This document shows positions 43,184 to 53,930 of a stretch of DNA of 64,000 bases, piece after piece. Every line of letters starts with the position of its first letter. The stretch's first letter is position 1. Location of the stretch: positions 1 to 64,000 of the forward strand of contig JAEMWC010002036.1 in NCBI GenBank assembly GCA_016490735.1. The letters are read 5' to 3'. The position numbers and the translations under genes are program-made. Origin of the DNA: Pachyseris speciosa. Lineage: Eukaryota > Cnidaria > Anthozoa > Scleractinia > Pachyseridae. The notes beneath the pieces are model-generated. The model saw nothing but the letters and a program-made list of their open reading frames with translations, was not told the DNA's origin and did not search any database.

Positions 43184-44035
43184 GGTCGCTATCCATAAGT
43201 ACTCCTTGCATCTCGTAAGTCGATACACGTTCTAAAGCGTTGTTGCCTAAAATTAATGGTCTCAGAATAAAATTACGATTTAACATAAAATTTATTAAGA
43301 TCTCTTTACATTTAATAGGGTTTAATCTCATGTTGTGATCCATAGAAAAATTGCGAATGTCATATAGGGTCGAATTGAGCAGACTGATAGAGTTCCTAGG
43401 TAGTATTTTTATGGCAGACGTCTCATCCACAATCTTGACTCTCAGGTGCCAATCAGCTAAAAGATTGTTTGTCATTATTGTGAAAAGTATCACTCCTAGT
43501 TTAGTTCCTTGACGAACACCTCCTAAAGGAATTTCCAACTTGATAAGGTTGTACCTATTCTTACAGCTTGCTGTCTATCTGTTAGGAACGCAAAAATCCA
43601 ACTGTTAAGCGCGGGCTTAACCTCTAGTTTTCGCATCTCAGTCATTAAGATTTTATGGTCAATTAGATCAAAGCCTTTCGAAAAGTCAGCGAAGAAGATC
43701 CGGGCTCCTAGATCACCAAAGTCTACTGCCTCGTTAATGGATTGTAACATGAATAGAAGAGCATCTGTTTCTGAGTGGCCTCTACGCGCAAACTGTCGCG
43801 GGTCGATTTTTCCATGTAACTGTTGCAGTAGCTTATGCAAGTGAATCTCTCCATGACTTTTGCCAGTGTGCACGTGAGCGATATGACGCGGAGATCGCTC
43901 TTTATTTCTCTTGGTGGGGTGACCTTCGGGATTGGGGTGACGATGGAAGATTTTAGAAGTGATGGGATGTATCCCTCCTTAAGCGACTGGTTATAAATAT
44001 TTCGAATAACAGGAGCTAGTTCGTGCGCAAAGCGC
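43184..44035 (-). pseudogene. LINE retrotransposon RT domain, right of the piggyBac insertion
   Basis: Minus-strand frames give LAPVIRNIYNQSLKEGYIPS, TPIPKVTPP, then after a frame change FFADFSKGFDLIDH, WIFAFLTDRQQAV, and GGVRQGTKLGVILFTIM. The catalytic box is VDETSA where VDDT-like sequence is expected. NMRLNPIKCKE follows. The RT is 5'-truncated and frameshifted. It continues at 36973 after removal of the piggyBac element. Confidence 0.82.
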
Positions 44036-44083
44036 TAACTATTGTAGCAAAGTGCAACATGGAAGGAAAGACACTGAATATTT

Positions 44084-44215
44084 TGACCCTAGCCATAACC
44101 CTAACCCCAACTCTAACCCCAACCCCAACCTAAACCTAACCCTATACCTAACCTAACTTAACCCTAACCCATCAATCTAGCCTTACCCCAAGCCTCAGAA
44201 CCTTAACCCTAAGGG
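44084..44215. repeat. Telomere-like interstitial repeat (CCCTAA-related), unit A
   Basis: A degenerate run of CCCTAA, CCCCAA and CCTAA words (for example CATAACCCTAACCCCAACTC). It is reminiscent of the animal telomere repeat TTAGGG. A G-rich counterpart, GTTAGGGTTAGG, occurs at 45414-45428. Confidence 0.75.
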
Positions 44216-45424
44216 CAAAACAAACATTTATTCTCCAAACCCCCCTCCCCTTCCATTCCACCCATGTTTAAGCTAAGCTTAGCCATCGCTTTTGTTATTT
44301 GTTGTCAAAAGTACCGATCACGTGACATCAATTATTTTTCATTAAGGTAGTCATAGTACCACTTATTGTCGGGAGATCAGACTTTTGATCCTCTACTTCA
44401 AAATAGTATTTCACTGAACAAATTTCAATGTCACGCAACACTTAGCAATACAAAACAACAGTTCTTTCTGCACATTGAAACACTGATTAATTTTAGCGAT
44501 CATATTGTTTTGAATATTGAACTGGATATGCACGAACTTTTCCCTGGTAATGACGCTGAAGATTGAAATTGGCTGTTCGACGAACTTGGCTCAAATATGG
44601 TTGACGTCAATGCGCTGTCTGTTACACCTTACGAAAAAGTAAAACAAAATAGGAAATAACTGTTTATGTAAAGCGTTTCTTTGATCATCAAACGAGTAAA
44701 AAGAGAGGCTTAACACAGCAACTACGGGCTGTGATATTCTTGCAAACTTCAGCATGTTGTGTTTTTTCGACACTACATACAGACCTGAAACAGTCGGTGA
44801 TACTGATAGTTTGTCGGTGGCAGTTGCTGAAAAGTATAAAAGAGAGTGTTAAAAACTGTTAATAATTCAGTGATTTCAGTGAAATATTTGAAACGGGATG
44901 TATTGCATGAAGTTTTTAACGCTGTAACGTATTCTTTCTTTTCTCCAATCTCTCTTTTAATAAAACACCGCATTTCCATCTCTTGATCCTATACTTCTAT
45001 TTACTAATCTAAACAATAGAAAATCTTCATTTATTTTCCCACCTATGTCTACCTCAACCTACTGTATATACGTTGATAGCTTGTTTTATATTAATTCCAC
45101 TTATTTGTTTACTTATTTCTGTATAATTCGCCTCTTGTGTCTATTTATAATATTTGTTGGTTTGACTTCAACCCTTTTTGCACATGTTGGTTTGTAACTC
45201 TGGCACCATTGACCTTTGCCATTTTAGCCCCTGGCTTTGGCTTATCATTGTATCTCCTTCTGTTTTGTGCTGCTGGTTGTTAGTAAACTTTGTAAACTTT
45301 CATCTTAAAAAAAATATGTAGACAGTGGACACTGCCTTGAAATAATCGGTGCTTCCGATAGTTTATCAATGGCAGTTGCTGAAAAAAAAAAAAAAAAGAA
45401 TTACGGTTGGGGTCAGCGTTAGGG

Positions 45425-46385
45425 TTAGGTATACATTCCAGAGCATACATTTTCAGTAAAAGTACTTTGGTAGTTAATTAACATGTAGTCAACATGACTA
45501 TTCCACTTAAGGTCGCTATCCATAAGTACTCCTAGCATCTCGTAAGTCGATACACGTTCTATAGCGTTGTTGCCTACAATTAATGGTCTGAGAATAAAGT
45601 TAGGATTTAACATAACCTTAATTAAGATCTCTTTACATTTAATAAGGTTTAGTCTCATGTTGTGATCCATAGAAAAATTGCGAATGTCAGATAGGGTCGA
45701 ATTGAGCAGACTGATAGAGTTCCTGGGTAGTATTTTTATGGCAGACGTCTCATCCACAATCTTGACTCTCAGGTGCCAATCAGCTAAAAGATTGTTTGTC
45801 ATTATTGTGAAAAGTATCACTCCTTGTTTAGTTCCTTGACGAACACCTCCTAAAGGAATTTCCAACTTGATAAGGTTGTACCTATTCTTACAGCTTGCTG
45901 TCTATCTGTTAGGAACGCAAAAATCCAACTGTTAAGCGCGGGCTTAACCTCTAGTTTTCGCATCTCAGTCATTAAGAATTTATGGTCAATTAGATCAAAG
46001 TTTTTCGAAAAGTCAGCGAAGAAGATCCGGGCTCCTAGATCACCAAAGTCTACTGCCTCGTAAATGCATTGTAACATGAATAGAAGAGCATCTTTTTTTT
46101 TTAAGTGGCCTCTACGCGCAAACTGTCGCGGGTCGATTTTTCCATGTAACTGTTGCAGTGTTTATGCACGTGAATCTCTCCATGACTTTTGCCAGTGTGC
46201 ACGAGAGCGATATGACGCGGAGATCGCTCTTTATTTCTCTTGGTGGGGTGACCTTAGGGATTGGGATGACGATGGAAGATTTTAGAAGTGATGGGATGTA
46301 TCCCTCCTTAAGCGACTGGTTATAAATATTTCGAATAACAGGAGCTAGTTCGTGCGCAAAGCGCTAACTATTGTAGCAAAGTGCA
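45425..46385 (-). pseudogene. LINE RT fragment, duplicated copy without piggyBac
   Basis: It repeats the RT segment of 43184-44035, including the VDETSA box and the GGVRQGTKQGVILFTIM block. The unbroken site CCACTTAAGGTCGC is present, so the copy lacks the piggyBac insertion. Frameshifts near 45850 and 46100 show it is dead. Confidence 0.82.
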
Positions 46386-47262
46386 ACATGGAAGGAAAGA
46401 CACTGAATATTTTGACCCTAGCCAAAATCCTAACCCCAACTCTAACCCCAACCCCAACCTAAACCTAACCCTATACCTAACCTAACTTAACCCTAACCCA
46501 TCAATCTAGCCTTACCCCAAGCCTCAGAACCTTAACCCTAAGGGCAAAACAAACATTTATTCTCCAAACCCCCTCCCCTTCCATTCCACCCATGTTTAAG
46601 CTAAGCTTAGCCATCGCTTTTGTTATTTGTTGTCAAAAGTACCGATCACGTGACATCAATTATTTTTCATTAAGGTAGTCATAGTACCACTTATTGTCGG
46701 GAGATCAGACTTTTGATCCTCTACTTCAAAATAGTATTTCACTGAACAAATTTCAATGTCACGCAACACTTAGCAATACAAAACAACAGTTCTCTCTGCA
46801 CATTGAAACACTGATTAATTTTAGCGATCATATTGTTTTGAATATTGAACTGGATATGCACGAACTTTTCCCTGGTAATGACGCTGAAGATTGAAATTGG
46901 CTGTTCGACGAACTTGGCTCAAATATGGTTGACGTCAATGCGCTGTCTGTTACACCTTACGAAAAGTAACAAAAAAGGAAATAACTGATTATGCAAAGCG
47001 TTTCTTTGATCATCAAACGAGGAAAAAGAGAGGCTTAAAACAGCAACTACGAGCTGTGATATTCTTGCAAACTTTAGCATGTTTTTTTTTCGACACTACA
47101 TACAGACCTGAAACAGTCGGTGATACTGATAGTTTGTCGGTGGCAGTTGCTGAAAAGTATAAAAGAGAGTGTTAAAAACTGTTAATAATTCAGTGATTTC
47201 AGTGAAATATTTGAAACGGGATGTATTGCATGAAGTTTTTAACGCTGTAACGCATTCTATTT
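45510..47262. repeat. Segmental duplication unit B
   Basis: Second copy of 43184-44935. Differences are scattered substitutions and small indels. It contains the telomere-like tract at 46412-46545. The spacer between units (44935-45480) includes a diverged partial repeat near 45330-45390 of the unit end near 44780-44840. Confidence 0.88.
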
Positions 47263-48420
47263 ATATTTGGGTAAAATTCTCTTAAGTGGAGAGCTCTTAA
47301 GTGGAGAGCTCTACTAACGGACACTTTTTCCAATTCCCTAGGGTGACCGCTTACGAGAGAGTTGACTGTATAATGAAAAGATGTACATGGTGGGGCGAAT
47401 ATATAAATCAGTTCTATTTGCTAATGGTAAAAACAATATTTTAGGAAAAAAAAAACAGGCACTAAAATTTTGTTTTAACAGCTCCAAAATAAAATTAATA
47501 TCTTCCTTTTCTCGTGTAGGATTCTCCATGCGTAATAAAGGAAAGAGAATTCACAGATTTGTGTCGTGAAACAATGACTAGTAACAGCGACTTCACCACT
47601 GTTAATTTAATCAATGCACATGGAAGCTCTAATTGAAGAAGATGAATGTACTGCACTGAAGGTGAAAGTTTCTTAAAAGGTGTGAAAGACTATTGCATTT
47701 ATGAACGCAGGTGCTCATTGCATCGAATCACGTTCAAGCCGGGATATTTTTTCAAGATTTCTTTGGCTAGACTGAATTTTTGTGAACCCAGAGTTTATAA
47801 ATGGGCTTAGATCGGAGAGGAAACTGTGTGGTCGTCGTGTTTAGAGCTCAGTTTCAGTTACAGAAATACCAAACACTTCACAAATAAATAATAAAACAGG
47901 AGTAGTCTGTAAAAAAGCTTATTGTTGTGTTAGCTGGTATGAAATATGTATTTGGAACCTCTACTCGGAAAAGTCGGGTCATCGTTTCAAGTACTGAGCC
48001 AATGCACGAATAAGAAAAATACCAAAACATGTTTTGTCAAATAGTTGACCGAAATAAGTACGAGATGATTAGCATGACACTGCACATTTACTATTTTAAT
48101 TGAAATACCAGAAATGGTCTTTAAGTATGAAATCAATTATGTACGTCAATTTTTAGTGAAATAGTGAAGAAACGAATAAATATATCTGCATTTAAAAAAC
48201 TGATAAAACACCGCGCAGAGGCTTTTACCCGCGAAACAAAATCTTGCGCAAGCACTGGAAGAAAAAAGTCTTACAAAAGACTTCCTCATCCTCCCAGTTC
48301 TTTTCTTTCCTTTTTCCAACGTGAGATCAGCATCCACGGGCAGCCGTGCACACGCTACAACCAGTTGCAAAACTACTTGAGACACTGTGCCTTATTTGGG
48401 CTTTAATGATGTCTCCATGA
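47263..48420. other. No gene recognised
   Basis: AT-rich DNA. A 16-bp tandem repeat (CTTAAGTGGAGAGCT, two copies) is at 47281-47311, followed by TGACCGCTTACGAGAGAG, which resembles a transposon end. Short ORFs at 48146-48406 overlap on opposite strands and resemble nothing known. Confidence 0.5.
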
Positions 48421-48429
48421 TCTCACTGG

Positions 48430-49010
48430 AAAACTTGAACCATTTACAGACTTAAAAAAAGTTTGTCAAATCTCTGTAAAATGTATACATTTCCTTTGTA
48501 AATTGCAATGTCTGTAAACGTGCACACTTACAGAGATTTTATGAACCCTATAAAATGTCTGTAGATTCGACAGAATTTTACGCGTCCAGATCTCATTAAA
48601 TGTCTGTGAAATCTCAATGTTTTCTGTGTAAATTGTAAGCAAAATTTACAGAGATTTCATTAACTTTGTAAAAATCCTTGTAAAATCTCAAGGTATTCTC
48701 TGTAAAAAAAACTCTAGGAAAAAACTCTGTAAAATAAAGAACATAAAATGTCCATAAAATCTTCGTAAAAATCGAACCAAAATAACTGCATGAAAAGTTA
48801 ATAAAATGTACACAAATAAAAAGCACACAATGTTAATAAAAAGTGGGTGTAATGTTTGTAAAATATACAAGGAGTACCATGTGAAATCTCAGCAAAATCT
48901 TCATATTTTCTCTGTAAAAGACAGAGGGAAACAAACCAGGATGAAACGCCAGAACACAAAATCCCAACAAAATGTCTCTAAAAAGTGAACAAAAGCTGGA
49001 CCACAAAGTG
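48430..49010. repeat. Degenerate satellite of CTGTAAA/ACAGAGATTT words
   Basis: Repeated imperfect words such as TCTCTGTAAAATGT and TTACAGAGATTTTAT recur every 20-60 bases. A similar stretch lies at 59845-60185. It may be an old tandem repeat. No coding capacity. Confidence 0.6.
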
Positions 49011-49332
49011 TCTGTCGATAAATCAAGTACAGGCAATACTGTATCTTCAAAAGATATGTATTTTATTGCAAAATGTTAACGTGAGCTGGTACTAAAGCGA
49101 CCTGAAAAACGCTAAAAACGTCAGTGGCCGTGAACTTTTCAGGGCCGAGCTTGCCAGTCCATCGCCACTGAACATTTAACGGCATGAAAAAGGTATCCTT
49201 TCTATTGCAATTGCCGCAGAAGTTGTTTAATTTACGTCCCTTAGCTTTATCGTTTCTTATAAACACTGGAAAATTATATTTTCATTCCAAACGGCTGCTG
49301 GTATAACTCACAATTGGAGTTACTAATGTTTT

Positions 49333-49702
49333 ATGTTACACTGAACTGTACGAGGCGTGCCCCCCGCCAGTTCAGAGGGGTTAAACTAGACAGAGAGAAA
49401 GACAGATTACACGCATGCTACACTGGACAACATAAGGCGTTCCACCCGCTAGTAGGGAGGAATTAAACTATAGAGAGAGAGAGATTACATGTATGTTACA
49501 CTGAACCGTATGAGGCGTGCCACCCGCCAGTGCAGAGGGGTTAAACTAGAGAGAGAGAAAGAGAGATTACATGTATGTTACACTGAACTGTATGAGGCAT
49601 GCCTCCCGCCAGTTCAGAGGAATTAAACTAGATAGAGAGAAAGAGAGATTACATGTATGTTACACTGAACTGTATGAGGCGTGCCACCCGCCAGTTCAGA
49701 GG
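49333..49702. repeat. 82-bp tandem array (left part)
   Basis: About five units start with TTACACTGAACTGTATGAGG near 49335, 49418, 49497, 49578 and 49660. Each contains CACCCGCCAGTTCAGAGG and a GAGAGAGA tract. The last unit is broken by TIR element copy 2, and the array resumes at 52019. Confidence 0.88.
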
Positions 49703-50121
49703 CATAACGAGCCAGAGGTTCTTAGCAACCACAAAAATACCACTGGATCCCGCTGAGATAGGGGGCAATTTGCCACCAATCTCAGCAGGATATCCAGCTA
49801 CTCTGAACATTCCAATGTAATTGAATCGCGTCTGGTACTCGTTTCTGTTTGATATGGGGCGTCAATTTTCACGCTTATCTGTCATAATCCTTAAACGCGA
49901 TCGTTTATTTATGACGAGAGTTTAATTAAATTCTATCTTTAGACCTGATGCACTCGAAAAGTGACTGCGGGAACCGGAAAACGATACCCAATAGTTTGTT
50001 TTGGTTTTGGTGAATAATTACTCTTGAGGTAGGCTCACCGGTTCCAGAAAATAGCACTAAATTACAACCAAAGACTCAAGTTTTCTTTGTTTCTCTTTCG
50101 CATGCAATATGGGAAAAACAA

Positions 50122-50350
50122 TAGGGCTGTTTATCCGAGAGAAAATAAGCCACGGCTTACTCTGGCCACGGATTACATAAGACACGAACACTCCGTATAA
50201 ATGGTACAAAATCTACATTCACGGCTTTCTCAAGCTGCGGCTTATCCTGGCCTAGGAGTTTTTACTTGTATAAATGGTTCCTTTCGCGTCTTCTGTAAGC
50301 CGCGGCCAGAGTAATCCGTGGCTTATTTTCTCTCGTATAAACAGCCCTAT
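50122..50350. mobile_element. MITE with TA duplications (second copy)
   Basis: Equivalent of 39244-39474 within TIR element copy 2. Ends GGGCTGTTTATCCGAGAG and TCTCGTATAAACAGCCC. It was present before the host element was copied. Confidence 0.75.
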
Positions 50351-50921
50351 TATGTGTTTTGTTTTTGGAGGGATATATATCTCTTTTGAACGCTAATTAA
50401 AATTCGCTTGTATTCCTAAATCAAAGATACTTGCAATACATGGTAATAGTGAACATATTTGGGAGTAATATACACAAATCAGTCTGCAAGTATTACTCTT
50501 CTTAAACGCCGTGAAAGTAAATTAACATCACTGAGCTAAAATAATTCGCTTCAATATGTGATATCGTTGCGTGCCCATGAACAAAAGTTTTACTATCCGT
50601 ACGGTTTCCCTAAGAACTGATAAAATTCTCGTTGAATAATTCCTCAATAACCTCGGCAGACGTCGAAATGGAAGTTTCACTATTCGACTTCCGAAACCGA
50701 CCTTGGCAGGAAAAGCGACAACGGCGACGGTATCGAAATCATCATTTCAAAATACAACTTCTCCTTTTTCTAATTCTCTCCCGATTGTTAAAATTTGTTT
50801 AACTTGGAAAATGCTGGCGAACTCTCCAAGGACTAAATTAGTCTGAAGGGCATTAAAGTAAGGAAAACGTTCCCGAAAAACAAAAAACATTTTATCCGAA
50901 CGTGTTATTGTTCTGCAAAGA

Positions 50922-51575
50922 AATGCCAGGACCTCAACCTGGATGAACCAGAAAAGATATAGAACATTTGCCTAGATTTGTATGTGCATTTCATAAAACT
51001 GATCATGTTATATATCCCAGAAGCACTCAGGCATATAGTGATGCCAGGACCTCAACCTGGATGAACCAGAAAAGATATAGAACATTTTCCTACATTTAAC
51101 TGCACTTTAAAAAATGTTCATGTTATATATCCCAGAAGCACTAAGGCATACAGTGATGCCAGGACCTCAACCTGGATGAACCAGAAAAGATATAGAACAT
51201 TTGCCTAAATTTTTATCTGCATTTAAAAAAAAATGCTATGTTAAATATCCCAGAAGCGCTCAGGCATACAGTGATGCCAGGACTTCAACCTGGGTGAACC
51301 AGAAAAGATATAGAACATTTGCCTAGATTTTTATCTGCACTTCAAAAAACTATTCATGTTATATATCCCAGAAGCACTCAGGCATACAGTGATGCCAGGA
51401 CCTCAACCTGGATGAACCAGAAAAGATATAGAACATTTGCCTAGATTTTTATCTGCACTTCATAAAACTATTCATGTTATATATCCCAGAAGCACTCAGG
51501 CATACAGTGATGCCAGGACTTCAACCTGGATGAACAAGAAAAGAATTGTAACATTTGCCTAAATTTTTATCTGCA
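50922..51575. repeat. 119-bp tandem array (about 5.5 units), copy 2
   Basis: Same unit as 40085-41175, with CCTCAACCTGGATGAACCAG and TATATATCCCAGAAGC in each. Fewer units than copy 1, showing array length change between copies. Confidence 0.92.
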
Positions 51576-52018
51576 AGTTACATATTCTAAATCACTTGAA
51601 TATTTTACTATTGCTATTTTCCTCGCACAAACATACACAGAGTCCTAAACTACTTGGTAGTTTGAAAAGGCTTTCAGAAGCTGTAATTTCTGGCCATCAC
51701 ATACTGAAATATGCCGATTATCCCCTTGAAAATCTCAACAAATCGCTAAAGCATAACATTTGACGAAACTAGCGTTTTGTCTTACAAGTAAAGCCATAAA
51801 ATGGCATGAGAACACGGCGTAAGCGTGCAGCGTGGTGGTAAATTAAATTCTGCCGCTGAAGGGCAAAAACAATACTTCTTTCAAGGTGTGCGAAGATGCT
51901 CCTGCAGTGAAACCACAAATGGAGTACGTTGACGGCTCTTATGCAGGCCTATAACGTCACTCCTTAGCAACTAGACTTGGGAGATTTTTTAACTTCCGGT
52001 TATCTCTGGCTCGTTATG

Positions 52019-52130
52019 ATTAAACTAGATAGAGAGAATGAAAGATTACACGTATGTTACTGAACTGTATGAGGCGTGCTACCCGCCTGTTCAGAGGGGT
52101 TAAAATAGATAGAAAGAATGAGAATTATAC
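52019..52130. repeat. 82-bp tandem array (right part)
   Basis: About 1.3 units continue the array at 49333-49702 after TIR element copy 2, including TGAACTGTATGAGGCGTGC and TTCAGAGGGGTTAAA. Confidence 0.85.
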
Positions 52131-52132
52131 TG

Positions 52133-52231
52133 ATGGCTTTTCCCAGACCATAAATAGATGACCACCCAAGACAAATTCCTTTGGCAATGAAGTTGGTGTC
52201 CTTGATACTCTGATGTGCTATTTTTCTTTCT
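52133..52231 (-). CDS. Candidate internal exon of an unidentified gene
   Basis: A strong acceptor (TTTTTTTTTCTTTTACAG) precedes 52231. One frame is open as RKIAHQSIKDTNFIAKGICL then GWSSIYGLGKAI, with membrane-like composition, and a GTATAA donor may follow near 52133. I do not recognise the protein. It sits at the edge of a CpG-poor block. No second exon was confirmed, so this is tentative. Confidence 0.3.
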
Positions 52232-52239
52232 GTAAAAGA

Positions 52240-53478
52240 AAAAAAAAAGACTTTAAATGAACTAAACTGATTGAAGGAACAAAGAAAATGCTAGCATTTG
52301 ATTTGTATGATACAACACATAATATAATTATGTATCTACGCATATAGATATACATTTGCATGTACATGTATTCCTTAATGTTGAAAACATCACTTATGTG
52401 CATTAGCCTCCTTTGCAGCTGTTGTTTGGGTCTGTCCTTAATCCCTCCCCACTAATGTCTGGTGAACTAAGCTGGAAATTCCATTCCCATTGTGTCTAAG
52501 TATTCAATCTGGAGGGAGAAGAGAACTGACAAAAATGGCTGCAAAGGAGGCTACAGGAACTTACATGTAGCCACCAAAATTTAACAGCCATGATGTGACT
52601 AATCAGTTCCTGGGAAGGGAATGTCCGGCTCCGTTCAGCAGATGTTGGTGGGGAGGGAGAATACGACCAACATGTAAGTAACAGCTGCATAAGAGGCTAT
52701 TACAGTGTACTGTATGTGCATCAATTGGTCAACACTGGATAGACCATCAATAAGGAAAGATTTGGTGGGTCAACCGTACACAAAGATTTATTATTTTAAA
52801 GACTTGGTTTGCCTGGACTAGGGACTGTTATTGGCTGTGAAAAGCTTCCGTAACTTACATGCATTGTAACATGATACATTATGCCTTCAAGGAAAAGCAT
52901 GGACAATAAGACTTCACTGTGGAGGCTATTTCATGCTTAGTATAGGCTTAACTTATTACAGTTTGCATAAAGGCAAAAAAAATTGAGTAGAGTTAATGTG
53001 GTGGCAATGACAAGTACATGTACCTTACTCTGTTACAGTAGCATGTATAAGGTATGAAAAGGAAATTACTATTAGGGGGTAAACTTCAAAGGACTATGTA
53101 GCACATAATTATGTATGATACCAGATTGGCTAGAAGAAAAAATTGCTTGTACTGCAGGTCACATTAATTTTTATTTATAGGAAAGATGAATGTTTTTTTT
53201 TTTGGAGCAGGCAATTTCAACAGTTTCAATTTATTTTTTTCCATATTTCTTACACATTGTTACAAGATAAATATGTATTAAGATACAAAAGATAAATAAA
53301 TAAGAAAAGAATGAGAAACATAATGGCGAGGATGTCCATAAAGAAACCATTGGGGCTTCTACGAGCTACGGGCTCCTAAAAAATTACAACTTGGAAATCA
53401 TGATTTTTAGGCATACATGTAGCTTATTTAATTAATCAATTCATTTAGGTTACAAAGTGAGTGAAATAAGAAATACAA
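52240..53478. other. No gene recognised, CpG-poor
   Basis: The sequence is rich in TACATGTA-type words and poor in CG dinucleotides. No convincing exon or repeat was identified, and open frames are short. Confidence 0.5.
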
Positions 53479-53930
53479 CATGATACATGTAGTAATGCAT
53501 GAAACCCCAAACAGAAACTCGAAAACAAAATCTGAGTTCCAGATGGGATTCGAACCCACGACCCTCCACAATCTAGATGGATAACCACTGAGCTACTGGA
53601 CACTCTATGGTGTGCAAGGGTGAAATGTGGGCTTTGACTGGAACCGTATCACGTGGTCACACAGCCAAATAATGACTAGCACATACATAACTGCATCACG
53701 CAGTCACATTGAGGCATATCAAAGATGCATATTGAGGCATATCAAAGATGGCTGTGTGACCGCGTGATGGAGTTCCAGTCAAAGCCCACATTTCACCATT
53801 GCTCACCAGTAGCTCAGTGGTTAGAACGTCCGTCTAGATCGCAGAGGGTAGTGGGTTCCAATCCCATCTGGAACTCGGATTTTTTTCGATTTTCTGTTTG
53901 GGGTTTCATGCATTACTATCATGTTACACT
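53479..53930. mobile_element. Inverted pair of tRNA-derived SINE-like units (palindrome)
   Basis: Left arm (about 53479-53670, minus) and right arm (about 53749-53930, plus) are inverse copies. Each has a tRNA-like head: AGTAGCTCAGTGGTTA (A box) and GTGGGTTC(G/C)AATCCCAT (B box). The anticodon-like stem is paired, with an AGA loop triplet. The acceptor stem is mismatched, so neither is a clean tRNA. The centre holds a direct repeat of ATTGAGGCATATCAAAGATG. Confidence 0.75.

Larger units (their letters stand above)
43184..44935. repeat. Segmental duplication unit A
   Basis: Nearly identical to 45510-47262 in the same orientation. The unit includes the LINE RT fragment, a telomere-like tract, and an ORF of 66 residues at 44366-44566 whose equivalent at 46694-46894 is almost identical. 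The ORF has no known family and is short, so it may be chance. Confidence 0.88.
49703..52018. mobile_element. TIR element with 119-bp array, copy 2 (inside 82-bp array)
   Basis: Starts CATAACGAGCCAGAG and ends CTCTGGCTCGTTATG, 2316 bp. It matches copy 1 but lacks about 650 bp (copy-1 positions 41282-41930) and has fewer 119-bp units. It splits an 82-bp repeat unit: CAGTTCAGAGG on the left, ATTAAACTAG on the right. No target duplication is visible. Confidence 0.88.

Noticed and set aside
49571..49756. ORF reading CYTELYEACHPPVQRH
   Set aside because: Translation of the 82-bp tandem array running into the TIR element.
53536..53604. Functional tRNA gene
   Set aside because: The anticodon stem and T arm pair well, but the acceptor stem has an indel and mismatches. 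The AGA triplet would need a serine-type long variable arm, which is absent. The inverted-pair context fits a SINE.
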